From Butyricicoccus pullicaecorum (lineage in GTDB: Bacteria > Bacillota > Clostridia > Oscillospirales > Butyricicoccaceae), in the NCBI GenBank assembly GCA_018366035.1, contig JAGZIW010000006.1, positions 124,001 through 188,000 on the forward strand: a stretch of DNA of 64,000 nucleotides, written 5' to 3'. Every line of letters starts with the position of its first letter. Position 1 is the stretch's first letter. The translations under genes and the position numbers were made by a program. Of this stretch, positions 42,236 through 51,623 are shown piece after piece. A model generated the notes under the pieces. The model did no database searches. It saw only the letters and a list, made by a program, of their open reading frames with translations, and had not been told where the DNA came from.

Positions 42236-44065
42236 ATGCAGGAACGATTTGAAGAACTTAAAAATAAGGTGCGCAGTTTACCGCTTATGTCAGGCGTTTA
42301 TATTATGAAAAACAAGGCAGGACAGGTTATTTACGTTGGAAAGGCGAAGGCGCTCAAAAATCGGGTTTCTCAATATTTTCAATCAGATGCCAGACATAGC
42401 CCTAAAACCTTGCGCATGGTGTCGAATATCTATGACTTTGATATCATTGTTACAGAGACAGAATTTGAGGCATTGGTGCTTGAAAACCAGATGATCAAAA
42501 AATATCAGCCAAAGTATAATATTTTGCTGAAAGATGACAAGGGATATCCCTTTATCAAGGTGACCCTTTCCAGATCATATCCGGAATTTTCGATTGTGTC
42601 CAAGCCGGCTGCTGATGCGGACCGATATTTTGGCCCGTATACGAGCCGCCGTGCGGCAGCCAATGCCATTGATACCATCAACGAAGCGCTCAAGCTTAAA
42701 ACCTGCCGCCGTGTTTTTCCACGTGACATTGGAAAGGAAAGACCGTGCCTGAATCTGCATTTGGGACGTTGCATTGCACCCTGTACAGGACAGATTCAAC
42801 AAGAAGAATATGCAGAGCGTGTGCGCGAAGCAGTTGCACTTCTCGAAGGCAACGATAAAAAGCTGCTGACGGATTTGGAAGCACGTATGGAGCAGGCTGC
42901 CGAAGAATTACATTTTGAACAGGCTGCGGTATTGCGCGATCGGATTCGGGCGATCCATGCGCTGGGAGAAAAACAGAAGGTTGTGGCTGCGGCGTTTGCA
43001 GAGCTTGATGCCATAGCTTATGTGCAGGGGCAGACACGAGGCTGCGTTGTTGTACTGCATTATCTTGCAGGCAATTTGTATGACAAGGAATTTACTTTGC
43101 TCGATGGGGTCACGGCTGCCGATGCAGGGGAGGCACTGGGGGCATTTCTCAAGCAATATTACACGTTTCGGAACGCGGTGCCGCGCACCGTGCTGCTCTC
43201 TGATCCCGTGGACGAAATGGAGGCAGTGGGAGAATTCCTCTCCTCGATTGCGGCAAGAAAGGTGGAGCTTACGGTGCCGCAGCGTGGCAGAAAGCACGAT
43301 ATCGTGCGGCTGGCACACAAGAATGCAGAGGAGGAAATTCTGCGTGTAGAGACCAGTCTGGAACGTCGTGTGAGATCGCTCGAGCTTTTACAGCAGATGA
43401 CAGGAATGAAAGCCCTGCCGGCTGTTTTGGAAGCATATGATATCTCCAATTTTGCCGGACAGGATACCGTGGGCTCAATGGTGGTGTTTGCAGATGCAAA
43501 GCCGGCACGTTCACGCTATCGCAAATTTCGAATTGCAGTGGCAGCCAATGGACAAGACGATTATGCTTCCATGCGCGAAATGCTGACACGGCGCTTGCAG
43601 CGCTTTCAAGATGGTGATGAAAAGTTTTGTCCGCTCCCAGACGCGTTTCTCATCGATGGCGGATTGGGGCATGTGCGTGTTGCAGGGGAAGTGCTCGAGC
43701 AATTTGGCATAGATGTACCGTGCTTTGGTATGGTAAAGGACGACCGCCACCGCACCCGCGCATTGATTGCACCTGACGGACGGGAATTTGGGATTTCTAC
43801 GGTTCCGGCTGTGTTTGCGCTGATTGGGCGGATTCAGGAGGAAGTACACCGCTTTGCCATTACCTATAACCGTGCGCTTGGCAGCAAAAGACTGCGCGGC
43901 TCCTCTTTGGACAAGATCGAAGGGGTAGGAGAAAAGCGGCGCAATGATTTATTGAAACACTTTGGAACCATTGAGAATATTAAGGCGGCGTCAGTAGAGG
44001 AACTGTCGCGTGTGGTGCCCCGCACAGTGGCAGAGCATATTGCGTCATACTACCAGAAAAAATAA
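42236..44065 (+). CDS. uvrC: Excinuclease ABC subunit C
   Basis: 609 residues. N-terminal GIY-YIG nuclease (SGVYIMKNKAGQVIYVGKAK, ~15-34), UVR helical motif near residues 200-235, RNase H-like nuclease core with YDISNFAG and LIDGGLGHVRVA, and C-terminal helix-hairpin-helix DKIEGVGEKRRNDLLKHFG. UvrC makes both cuts around bulky DNA lesions in nucleotide excision repair. Start at 42236 after GGAAAG; the open frame upstream crosses the terminator. Confidence 0.96.
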   Translation: MQERFEELKNKVRSLPLMSGVYIMKNKAGQVIYVGKAKALKNRVSQYFQSDARHSPKTLRMVSNIYDFDIIVTETEFEALVLENQMIKKYQPKYNILLKDDKGYPFIKVTLSRSYPEFSIVSKPAADADRYFGPYTSRRAAANAIDTINEALKLKTCRRVFPRDIGKERPCLNLHLGRCIAPCTGQIQQEEYAERVREAVALLEGNDKKLLTDLEARMEQAAEELHFEQAAVLRDRIRAIHALGEKQKVVAAAFAELDAIAYVQGQTRGCVVVLHYLAGNLYDKEFTLLDGVTAADAGEALGAFLKQYYTFRNAVPRTVLLSDPVDEMEAVGEFLSSIAARKVELTVPQRGRKHDIVRLAHKNAEEEILRVETSLERRVRSLELLQQMTGMKALPAVLEAYDISNFAGQDTVGSMVVFADAKPARSRYRKFRIAVAANGQDDYASMREMLTRRLQRFQDGDEKFCPLPDAFLIDGGLGHVRVAGEVLEQFGIDVPCFGMVKDDRHRTRALIAPDGREFGISTVPAVFALIGRIQEEVHRFAITYNRALGSKRLRGSSLDKIEGVGEKRRNDLLKHFGTIENIKAASVEELSRVVPRTVAEHIASYYQKK

Positions 44066-44087
44066 AAATAGGAGGAGTTATAAAAAT

Positions 44088-44645
44088 ATGCGAGTCATTT
44101 CCGGCACGGCACGGGGGAAAAAACTGATTCCGGTGTCAGGCATGGGCACCCGACCTACCACAGATCGGGTGAAGGAATCTGTATTTAATATCATTCAAAA
44201 TCATGTGCAATCTGCACGTGTACTCGATTTGTTTGCGGGAACTGGTCAGATGGGCATTGAAGCCTTGTCTCGTGGAGCGGTGCATTGTGATTTTGTCGAT
44301 CGGGATAAGGCGGCACAAAATGTGATTCGGAAAAATGTGGAGGCTGCGCGTGTTTCCGAGCGCGCACGGGTCACAGGCGGAGACTTTGGTTCTTTTGTGG
44401 CAGGCTGTAAAAAAGAGATGTATGATATCATCTTTTTGGATCCGCCGTATGGCGGAAAAATACTTGGAGAAGCCCTGCGCGCAATAGAAAGGTTTGACAT
44501 CTTGTCGAGAACTGGTATAATAGTATGCGAAAGTTTTGTAGACGATTCCGTGCAAACCAAATTTTCGATTGGCCGTACCTATCGATATGGAACCGTTCAG
44601 ATTATGATTTTATCACATCAGCAGGAGAATGGAACGAATCTATGA
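44088..44645 (+). CDS. rsmD: 16S rRNA (guanine(966)-N2)-methyltransferase RsmD
   Basis: 185 residues. MRVISGTARGKKL start, RPTTDRVKESVFNI, the SAM motif VLDLFAGTGQMGIEALSRGA, and catalytic DPPYGG make the identification firm. It methylates G966 in the 30S subunit. GGAGGAG precedes the ATG at 44088. It overlaps coaD by ATGA. Confidence 0.95.
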   Translation: MRVISGTARGKKLIPVSGMGTRPTTDRVKESVFNIIQNHVQSARVLDLFAGTGQMGIEALSRGAVHCDFVDRDKAAQNVIRKNVEAARVSERARVTGGDFGSFVAGCKKEMYDIIFLDPPYGGKILGEALRAIERFDILSRTGIIVCESFVDDSVQTKFSIGRTYRYGTVQIMILSHQQENGTNL

Positions 44646-45127
44646 AAATTGCAATCTATCCGGGGAGTTTTGATCCGGTGACGCTGGGGCATTTAGATGT
44701 CATTGAACGAGCATCATCACTTTTTGACCGTCTAATCGTGGTTGTTATGCACAACCAGACAAAGACGCCAATGTTTACATTGGAGGAACGTCAGAAATTT
44801 CTGCGTCAGATTACAGTACATTTGGACAATGTGGAAGTAGATGGATTTTGCGGCTTGTTGGCAGAGTATGCGGCAAAACGCGGTGCATGCACCATTGTAA
44901 AAGGGCTGCGCGCAGTTTCCGATTTTGAATCTGAGTTCCAGATGGCGCTGGCAAACCGGAAGCTGAACCCAAATCTTGATACTGCATTTTTGATGACGAG
45001 TGCAAAGTACATGTATTTGTCCTCGTCGCTGGTGAAGGATATTGCGGCCCATGGCGGTGCAATCTCTGGCTTTGTTTCGTCGGAGATCGAAACAGAGGTC
45101 TTGAAACGAATGAGAAAGGAAGACTGA
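44642..45127 (+). CDS. coaD: Phosphopantetheine adenylyltransferase
   Basis: 161 residues. Nucleotidyl-transferase motif YPGSFDPVTLGHLDVI (T/H-x-G-H) at the N terminus, VKGLRAVSDFESEFQMA, and YLSSSLVKDIA (ISSS/T-type motif). It transfers AMP to 4'-phosphopantetheine in coenzyme A synthesis. The rsmD-coaD pair is standard in Firmicutes. Confidence 0.97.
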   Translation: MKIAIYPGSFDPVTLGHLDVIERASSLFDRLIVVVMHNQTKTPMFTLEERQKFLRQITVHLDNVEVDGFCGLLAEYAAKRGACTIVKGLRAVSDFESEFQMALANRKLNPNLDTAFLMTSAKYMYLSSSLVKDIAAHGGAISGFVSSEIETEVLKRMRKED

Positions 45128-45131
45128 ATTT

Positions 45132-45596
45132 ATGGCAGCTGCATTAGAAGAACTGATCAATAATATTCAGGAAATGGTTCAGGAGGCATGGACGCTTCCA
45201 TTGGCGAGTGACAAGTGTGTAATTGAGCGTGAGAGAATGCTCGATCTGATTGACGAGCTGCGCAGTACATTGCCGGCAGACATCAAGATGGCGGCAGAGA
45301 TTGTTCAGCAGAGAAATCAAATGATGGCAGACGGCAGACGAGAGCTCGATACCATGAAAAAACGCCTTGAAGAGGAAGCGCGCAAGATGCTCAGCAAAAC
45401 GGAAATCATGCAGCAGGCGCGCGCACGGGCAAAGGAAATCGTAGGGAATGCAGAGATTCAGGCAAAAGAGCTGCGCCGCGCAGCGAATGAATACTGTGAG
45501 GATTCCCTCAAGCGCACCGAAGAGGCGCTCAGCTTATCTTCGGAGGAGCTCAAGAAAGCGCGTGCGCGATTTCGATCGGCAGCGAAAAATGGATAA
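45132..45596 (+). CDS. Coiled-coil protein of unknown function downstream of coaD
   Basis: 154 residues, nearly all helical and charged. Residues ~55-150 look like a continuous coiled coil with Glu/Arg/Ala-rich heptads (RRELDTMKKRLEEEARKML). No membrane segment or signal. Similar proteins downstream of coaD in Clostridia are called ATPase-like or V-type subunit H-like, only because of the coiled coil. It begins 4 nt after coaD and ends at a hairpin, so it is the last gene of the unit. Confidence 0.75.
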   Translation: MAAALEELINNIQEMVQEAWTLPLASDKCVIERERMLDLIDELRSTLPADIKMAAEIVQQRNQMMADGRRELDTMKKRLEEEARKMLSKTEIMQQARARAKEIVGNAEIQAKELRRAANEYCEDSLKRTEEALSLSSEELKKARARFRSAAKNG

Positions 45597-45604
45597 ATAC
45601 AGGA

Positions 45605-45626
45605 GGAGGACGTTTGTGCGTTCTCC
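45605..45626 (+). terminator. hairpin terminator after the coiled-coil gene
   Basis: 8-bp stem with one G-U pair (45605-45612 with 45619-45626), followed by TTTT. Confidence 0.6.
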
Positions 45627-45854
45627 TTTTGCTTGAGACTGTCGAAGGGCTGTCAAAGTCCTTTCAGACGGTGAAATTCCGCTGAAGATACCTCAATTGT
45701 GCGGCGAATAAAAATTTTCTTGTTGTATATTTCAATTGTTTTCGTCTGTACCCGTCAAAGAATGAAAATCGAACAAATGTACGAAAAACGTGGAAAAATG
45801 TAAAAAAATGTACACTTCTGTCCGTTAAAATTGAAGTAAAGGCGCGGGAAGGGG

Positions 45855-45883
45855 TTGCAATTTGGTTACAAAACGACTATAAT
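45855..45883 (+). promoter_or_regulatory. promoter of the division/cell-wall cluster
   Basis: TTGCAA and TATAAT, 17 bp apart. The 362-bp gap 45597-45958 holds this promoter and hairpins but no mraZ or other gene. Confidence 0.72.
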
Positions 45884-45892
45884 AGAACAAGA

Positions 45893-45914
45893 ATAGAGGG
45901 TGTCTCTATTTTTT
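45893..45914 (+). terminator. short hairpin plus T run in the rsmH leader (possible attenuator)
   Basis: 6-bp stem ATAGAG/CTCTAT and a 5-nt loop, followed by TTTTT. It starts about 10 nt after the -10 box, so it would form at the very 5' end of the dcw transcript. Confidence 0.4.
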
Positions 45915-45958
45915 AGTGTGCCTAAATCATAGGGCTCAGGATATTAGGAAATTTAAGC

Positions 45959-46900
45959 ATGAACGATTTTTTTCATATCAGTATTTTGCTGGAGCCTTGC
46001 CTTGACGCATTGCAGATTAAGCCGGACGGTGTCTACATAGATGCAACCCTTGGTGGGGCAGGACATTCATTCCATATTGCCAGCCGTTTGTCCGATGCGG
46101 GAACACTGCTCTGCATAGACAGGGACAGAGAAGCCCTTGCAAATGCAGAGGTTCGCTTGGCACCTGTACGAAACCGTGTGCGTTTGTGCCAAAGTGATTT
46201 TCGGCAGTTAGATGCAGTTTTGTCACGTGAGGGCTTTACACAGGCAGATGGCATACTCTTTGATTTGGGCGTATCCTCTCCGCAGCTCGATCATGGGGAA
46301 CGTGGCTTTTCCTACATGAAGGACGCACCGCTTGATATGCGCATGGATCAGGGACAGGCTCTGACAGCCTATGATATTGTCAATGGCTGGTCGCGTGAGG
46401 AAATCCGCAGAATTCTGTTTGAATACGGAGAAGAACGCTATGCACCGCTCATCGCGGCTGCAATCGAGCGGTACCGTCAGCAAAAGCCGATTGAGACAAC
46501 ACTGGAACTTGTAGATATTATCAAGGGTGCAATGCCTGTGAAGGCACTGCGCGAAAAGCAGCACCCAGCAAAGCGCAGCTTTCAGGCAATTCGGATTGCG
46601 GTCAATGATGAACTTGGCGCAGTTTCTGAGGCGATGGAAAAGGCGATTGATGTGCTTGCGCCGTGTGGGCGTTTGGCTGTCATTACTTTTCACTCACTGG
46701 AAGACCGCATTGTAAAAAACACATTCCAGAAGGCGGCACAGGGCTGTACCTGTCCGCGTGATTTTCCGGTATGTGTGTGCGGCAATCAGCCGCGCATCAA
46801 AATAATTACACGTAAACCAATCGTTCCGAACAGTGATGAGCTGAACGAGAACGCCCGTGCCCGCAGTGCAAAGCTGCGTGTGTGCGAGAAACTGGGGTAA
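45959..46900 (+). CDS. rsmH: 16S rRNA (cytosine(1402)-N4)-methyltransferase RsmH
   Basis: 313 residues. HISILLEPCLDAL start, SAM motif DATLGGAGHS, LFDLGVSSPQLD, RGFSY, KRSFQAIRIAVNDEL and FHSLEDRIVK are all family marks. It methylates C1402 of 16S rRNA and usually begins the dcw cluster after mraZ. AGGAAA precedes the ATG. Confidence 0.96.
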   Translation: MNDFFHISILLEPCLDALQIKPDGVYIDATLGGAGHSFHIASRLSDAGTLLCIDRDREALANAEVRLAPVRNRVRLCQSDFRQLDAVLSREGFTQADGILFDLGVSSPQLDHGERGFSYMKDAPLDMRMDQGQALTAYDIVNGWSREEIRRILFEYGEERYAPLIAAAIERYRQQKPIETTLELVDIIKGAMPVKALREKQHPAKRSFQAIRIAVNDELGAVSEAMEKAIDVLAPCGRLAVITFHSLEDRIVKNTFQKAAQGCTCPRDFPVCVCGNQPRIKIITRKPIVPNSDELNENARARSAKLRVCEKLG

Positions 46901-46919
46901 CTACGAGAGGAGTCCAATT

Positions 46920-47504
46920 ATGATAAAAGCAAGCCGTGACAGCGCTGCATATCAACTGGACGCTGCATCGTCGCCAGACCAGCTGGACACCAGCCGTTTT
47001 GCGCAGCCTGAAAAATCAGATGTGCAGCAACAGCAGTCGAAGCCGGAGGGGAGACAGCCGGCGTCAAAACAAAAACAAACCGCTGGCAGACATCATAAAA
47101 AAAACAAAAAAGGGACGCAAATCAGGCAGCGTATTCGACTGGTTACACCAGCAAGACTGTTTTGTGCGGTTTTTGTTGGCATTTTGTGTACTTGCTTGAT
47201 TTATTCGCAGATGATGTTGACCGTAAAGACACATGAGCTGAGCCAGTGCGAGAGTGAACTGAAGGTACTTGAAAGTGCCCATGTGTCGCTTATGAGTAAG
47301 TATGAGCAGCAATATAATGCAGATTATATTGCGGAATATGCAGAAAATACACTTGGCATGGTGAAATTAAGCACCAGTCAGATCGAATATATCGAACTTG
47401 CCAGACAGGAGGGCATTGATGTCACATCGTCAGCGCCGACAACCGGTGGTGTGGTTGGTTCGCTTGTGAGAGGCTTTACTGCGCTTTTGGAATATCTGCG
47501 ATAA
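46920..47504 (+). CDS. ftsL: FtsL-like cell-division protein
   Basis: 194 residues. A long Gln/Lys-rich cytoplasmic N terminus (~1-75), one membrane segment (~80-100, LFCAVFVGILCTCLIYSQ), then a short coiled coil (CESELKVLESAHVSLMSKYEQQ) and ENTLGMVKLSTSQIEYI, the usual FtsL/DivIC ending. Sequence of the family is weakly conserved, so the call rests on topology plus position between rsmH and the PBP. It would act with FtsQ/DivIB in the divisome. GAGAGGAG precedes the ATG. Confidence 0.85.
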   Translation: MIKASRDSAAYQLDAASSPDQLDTSRFAQPEKSDVQQQQSKPEGRQPASKQKQTAGRHHKKNKKGTQIRQRIRLVTPARLFCAVFVGILCTCLIYSQMMLTVKTHELSQCESELKVLESAHVSLMSKYEQQYNADYIAEYAENTLGMVKLSTSQIEYIELARQEGIDVTSSAPTTGGVVGSLVRGFTALLEYLR

Positions 47505-47593
47505 GCCCCGCAATAAGATAGATACTACGGGAGTGAGAGGTGTCATGCACTTCTGACTCCTTTTTTTCTGAATTTGACGGAGGAATCACGCTT

Positions 47594-50095
47594 ATGCCCA
47601 TGAAAGGTCCCGGCAAGGAAATGCAGCGCCGTATGGTTGTTATGGCATCGCTTGCCTGCTTAATCGGGTTTTCCGCAGTTGCTGCGCGCTTGGCTTGGAT
47701 GCAAATCTATCAGTTTGAGTATTATAATACCAAAGCAAGCTCTCTGCAAACGAGAGATACGATTTTGCAGCCAAAGCGCGGCACAATTTATGACAGTAAT
47801 ATGACCGAGCTTGCGGTTTCCGCGAGCACAGAACGTGTGGAAATTTATCCAAGCCAGTTCGTCAGCAAGGACAATATCAATTCCCAAAAAAAAGGACTCA
47901 ATATACCGGTAGAGGAGCAGCAGGAACGGGTTGCAAGGCTGCTGTCTGATGTTTTGGGGGTGGATTACGAATCTGTACTGAAAAAAGCACAGGACACCAA
48001 GAAGGGCGGTCTAAGCGTTGCGTTTGGTGTGGAAAAAGAGGTTGCTGACCGCCTGCGTGAGGAAATTAAAAAAGCCAAAGATGCGTATGATGAGGATACA
48101 AAGCGTATTCGGGCAAATGACGGTGTGGGAAGCTATTCTGATGAAGCTTTTGTTTATGGCAGTCTGATTGGCTTTGTAGATGACTATCACCGTTATTATC
48201 CAATGGGGGCTTTTGCTTCTCAGGCAATTGGCTTTATGACAGAAAATGAAAATCCGGTAGGACAGTGGGGAATCGAACGGCAGTATGAAGCCGAGCTTGC
48301 CGGATCTGCCGGACGCATTGTACGGGCGGCAAATTCCTCTGGCGGGCAGCTTCCGGTCGAGGCAGAGCAGTATGTTCCGGCGCAAGATGGAAATTCTGTG
48401 GTTCTTACTATTGACTCTACGATTCAGGAAACACTGGAAAAGCAGCTGGAGACTGCGCTTGCAGATAACCCGAAAGCACGCGGCGGCGTTTCCGGCATCG
48501 TCATGGATGTAAAAACAGGAGAACTGCTGGCACTTGCAGAGCTGCCGGACTTTGATCCCAATACACCGAATACCATTACAAATGAACAGCAGATCGCTTC
48601 GATGAAGGAGCAGCTGACCGAAAAATTGACCGAAAAAGAAATGGATACCACACAGCTGCCAGACGATGAGTGGTTCAAAAATGGTGGTTCCAAAAATTTG
48701 ACACAGGAAATGCAGGACAATAAGGACTTGATTTCTATTTTGACGGAAATCCGCACCACATCTCTCAATGATATGTGGAAAATCAAGCCGGTTACAGACA
48801 AATATGAGCCGGGATCTGCGTTTAAGCTTGTGACAGTCGCTGCGGCGTATGAGGAACATGCAGTTGATGCAAACAGCACATTTTTCTGCAATGGTGCTTT
48901 GAAGGTGGATTCGGAGACGACTATTAAATGTCATAAGATTGCGGGTCATGGTCAGCAGACCTTGACAGAGGCTTTGGAAAATTCTTGTAACGTCGCGATG
49001 ATGAATATTGCATTCCAGTTGGGTGCAGATAAATTTTATGAATATTTTGATGCATTCGGTTTGCTGGATCGCACTGAAATCGATCTTCCGGGCGAGCGCG
49101 ATACCGTTTCCTCTGACATGCACAGTTTGGAAGCTTTGCGTAAAACAAAGAGTACACTGGCGACTACATCTTTCGGTCAGCGCTTTAAGGTTTCCCCAAT
49201 TCAGATGTTGTCTACGGTTTGTGCAATTGTAGATGATGGAAGACTCAAGAAACCACATATTGTAAAGGAAATATTGAATGCAGATGGTACAGTGAAGCAG
49301 GTGATAGAGCCTGAGATTAAACGTCAGGTTGTCTCAGCAGAGACTTCCGCATATATGCGTGAGGCAATGGAGAAGGTCGTTTCAGAAGGTACCGGACAGA
49401 ACGCTTATGTTGCAGGATTCCGCATTGGCGGTAAGACCGCAACCTCGGAGCTGTCTTTGCCGGGCACACCACTTGACAAGCAGCGCTATACGGCATCTTT
49501 TGTCGGCGTTGCGCCTATGGACGATCCGCAAATTGCTGTCCTCATTATTATTTCAGATTTGCCGTATTCGGCACCTCATGGCGGCGGTGCTATTGCAGCG
49601 CCGGTTGTTGGACGTGTGATGAATGAAGTGCTGCAATATTTGGGCACAGAGCCAATTTATGATGAGAGCGAAACCGATCGGCGGGAGATGAGTACGCCGC
49701 GCGTCATTGGTATGACAAAAGAAGATGCAAAGGCGGCGGCAGAACGTGCAGAGCTGAAGTGTCGATTCTTAGGGGAGGGAGACACGGTAAGCGATCAGGT
49801 TCCGAGTGCCGGTCAGAAGATTCCCGTAGGCAGTGAGATGATTATTTATCTGGGTGACCGCACCAAGACGACTGAGCCGGTTACAGTACCACGTCTCATT
49901 GGACGCTCTCCAGAAGAAGTGGAGTCTATGCTGGAAAGTCGTAATCTGTATGTACGGCGTACAGGTGTAGCAAGCAATAAGTATAACTGGCAGACCAATG
50001 CCATTAAACAAAATCCAGCAGCCGGAAGTAAAGTATCTGTTGGTACTGTGATTGAGGTCGAGTTCTCAAATACAGAGGGCGTAAGTGACCGCTAA
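47594..50095 (+). CDS. Class B penicillin-binding protein with PASTA domains (FtsI/SpoVD-type transpeptidase)
   Basis: 833 residues. One N-terminal membrane anchor (~15-37), PBP dimer domain with PKRGTIYDSN, transpeptidase with SxxK in PGSAFKLVT, SxN in LENSCNVAMM, and a third box that reads KTA (GGKTATSE) in place of the usual KTG. Two PASTA domains end the chain (TPRVIGMTKEDAKAAAE and VPRLIGRSPEEVESML). It cross-links septal or spore peptidoglycan. A ~45-residue insertion rich in Lys/Glu/Thr lies in the transpeptidase before the SxxK motif. GGAGG precedes the ATG at 47594. Confidence 0.92.
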   Translation: MPMKGPGKEMQRRMVVMASLACLIGFSAVAARLAWMQIYQFEYYNTKASSLQTRDTILQPKRGTIYDSNMTELAVSASTERVEIYPSQFVSKDNINSQKKGLNIPVEEQQERVARLLSDVLGVDYESVLKKAQDTKKGGLSVAFGVEKEVADRLREEIKKAKDAYDEDTKRIRANDGVGSYSDEAFVYGSLIGFVDDYHRYYPMGAFASQAIGFMTENENPVGQWGIERQYEAELAGSAGRIVRAANSSGGQLPVEAEQYVPAQDGNSVVLTIDSTIQETLEKQLETALADNPKARGGVSGIVMDVKTGELLALAELPDFDPNTPNTITNEQQIASMKEQLTEKLTEKEMDTTQLPDDEWFKNGGSKNLTQEMQDNKDLISILTEIRTTSLNDMWKIKPVTDKYEPGSAFKLVTVAAAYEEHAVDANSTFFCNGALKVDSETTIKCHKIAGHGQQTLTEALENSCNVAMMNIAFQLGADKFYEYFDAFGLLDRTEIDLPGERDTVSSDMHSLEALRKTKSTLATTSFGQRFKVSPIQMLSTVCAIVDDGRLKKPHIVKEILNADGTVKQVIEPEIKRQVVSAETSAYMREAMEKVVSEGTGQNAYVAGFRIGGKTATSELSLPGTPLDKQRYTASFVGVAPMDDPQIAVLIIISDLPYSAPHGGGAIAAPVVGRVMNEVLQYLGTEPIYDESETDRREMSTPRVIGMTKEDAKAAAERAELKCRFLGEGDTVSDQVPSAGQKIPVGSEMIIYLGDRTKTTEPVTVPRLIGRSPEEVESMLESRNLYVRRTGVASNKYNWQTNAIKQNPAAGSKVSVGTVIEVEFSNTEGVSDR

Positions 50096-50119
50096 TGAAG
50101 AGAAGAGAGGCTGATCCGT

Positions 50120-51556
50120 ATGAAACTGCGTGATTTATTACAAGATATTCCCGTGCTCTCCAGTGCAGTGGATTTAGACACCGAGATTCGGGAGGTACGT
50201 TACGATTCCAGAGCCGTAGAGTCGGGTGATTTATTTGTCGCAATTCGGGGCTTTGCCGCCGATGGACATGAGTATATTGGAATGGCGCTCAAAAAAGGAG
50301 CTGCTGCTGTGGTATGTCAGGAGGCAGGCAAGGGGATTCCGGCAATCATTGTTGCCGATACCCGCGCTGCATTGGCCGATATTGCAGGCAATCGGTTTGG
50401 ACACCCATCTGAAAAGCTCAAGATGATCGGTGTTACGGGAACCAATGGCAAAACAACTACAACAACACTCATCAAGCATATTTTGGAGTGTCAGGGCTTC
50501 AAGGTGGGACTCATCGGAACCAATCAGAATATGATTGGAGAGCAGGTGATCCCGACAGAACGCACCACACCAGAGTCTTATGAACTTCAAGCATTATTTG
50601 CACGCATGGCAGATGCAGGCTGCACACACTGTGTTATGGAAGTGTCTTCACACTCCTTGGTGCTCGACCGTGTGCGCGGGGTGCGTTTTGAAACCGGCGT
50701 GTTCACCAATCTTACGCAGGATCATTTGGATTTCCATAAGACTATGGAAGCCTATCGTGAGGCAAAGGCAAAATTGTTCGAACTGAGTAATCAGGGGGTC
50801 ATCAATTTAGATGACCCAGCAGCAGAAAAAATGCTGGCAAGTGCACATTGCCCCTGCATGACCTTCTCGGCGCGAAAGGACGCTGCGGATTTGTCTGCCA
50901 AGAATATAGTATTGGGTGCTTCTGGCGTGGAATTTGTAGCAGCAGAAAAGGGCGGGATCGCACGGGTTTCTTTGGGGATTCCGGGACTTTTCTCTGTGGA
51001 AAATGCGCTGGCAGCCATGGGTGCCTGTCTTACGCTGGGCATTTCGATTGAGGCTTGTGCGCATGCACTGGAAAGCGCACAGGGTGTTGCAGGGCGTGCG
51101 GAGGTCGTGCCAACAGATACAGATTATACTGTGCTCATTGACTATGCACATGCGCCGGACGGTGTATCCAATATCCTGCGCACAGTGCGCGGGTTTGCAC
51201 AGGGACGTGTGATTGCGCTCTTTGGCTGCGGCGGAGACCGTGATAAAACCAAGCGACCCATTATGGGAAGGATTGCGGCAGAGCTTGCAGATTACTGTAT
51301 AGTGACCTCGGATAATCCGCGTACCGAGCAGCCGCAGGCGATTATTGATGATATTCTGACAGGTATGCAGGACGCCAAGGTTCCGGTAGATGTGATTTGT
51401 GACCGTGTGCAGGCGATCCACCATGCATTGGCGCTTGCAAAGACGGGTGATGTTGTGGTTCTCATGGGCAAGGGGCACGAAACCTATCAGGAAATTGACC
51501 ATGTCAAGCATCACATGGACGAACGGGAAATTATTGCAGATTATTTTAAGAAGTAA
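50120..51556 (+). CDS. murE: UDP-MurNAc-tripeptide synthetase MurE
   Basis: 478 residues. ATP motif GVTGTNGKTTTTT (~110-122), ERTTPES, and the third-domain motif DNPR (SDNPRTEQP, ~397), the mark of meso-diaminopimelate-adding enzymes as opposed to lysine-adding ones. So the peptidoglycan is likely meso-DAP type. GAGAGG upstream of the ATG. Confidence 0.96.
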   Translation: MKLRDLLQDIPVLSSAVDLDTEIREVRYDSRAVESGDLFVAIRGFAADGHEYIGMALKKGAAAVVCQEAGKGIPAIIVADTRAALADIAGNRFGHPSEKLKMIGVTGTNGKTTTTTLIKHILECQGFKVGLIGTNQNMIGEQVIPTERTTPESYELQALFARMADAGCTHCVMEVSSHSLVLDRVRGVRFETGVFTNLTQDHLDFHKTMEAYREAKAKLFELSNQGVINLDDPAAEKMLASAHCPCMTFSARKDAADLSAKNIVLGASGVEFVAAEKGGIARVSLGIPGLFSVENALAAMGACLTLGISIEACAHALESAQGVAGRAEVVPTDTDYTVLIDYAHAPDGVSNILRTVRGFAQGRVIALFGCGGDRDKTKRPIMGRIAAELADYCIVTSDNPRTEQPQAIIDDILTGMQDAKVPVDVICDRVQAIHHALALAKTGDVVVLMGKGHETYQEIDHVKHHMDEREIIADYFKK

Positions 51557-51623
51557 CAGCGGTACCACAGACCTGTAAAGGCTGTAAGCTTGCTGGAAAA
51601 CAGAGATAGAAGGGGAGTCATTT

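Noticed and set aside
48011..49258. Long (415-codon) open frame antisense to the PBP gene
   Set aside because: It lies wholly inside the well-supported PBP gene and has Cys/His/Arg-rich, non-protein-like composition.
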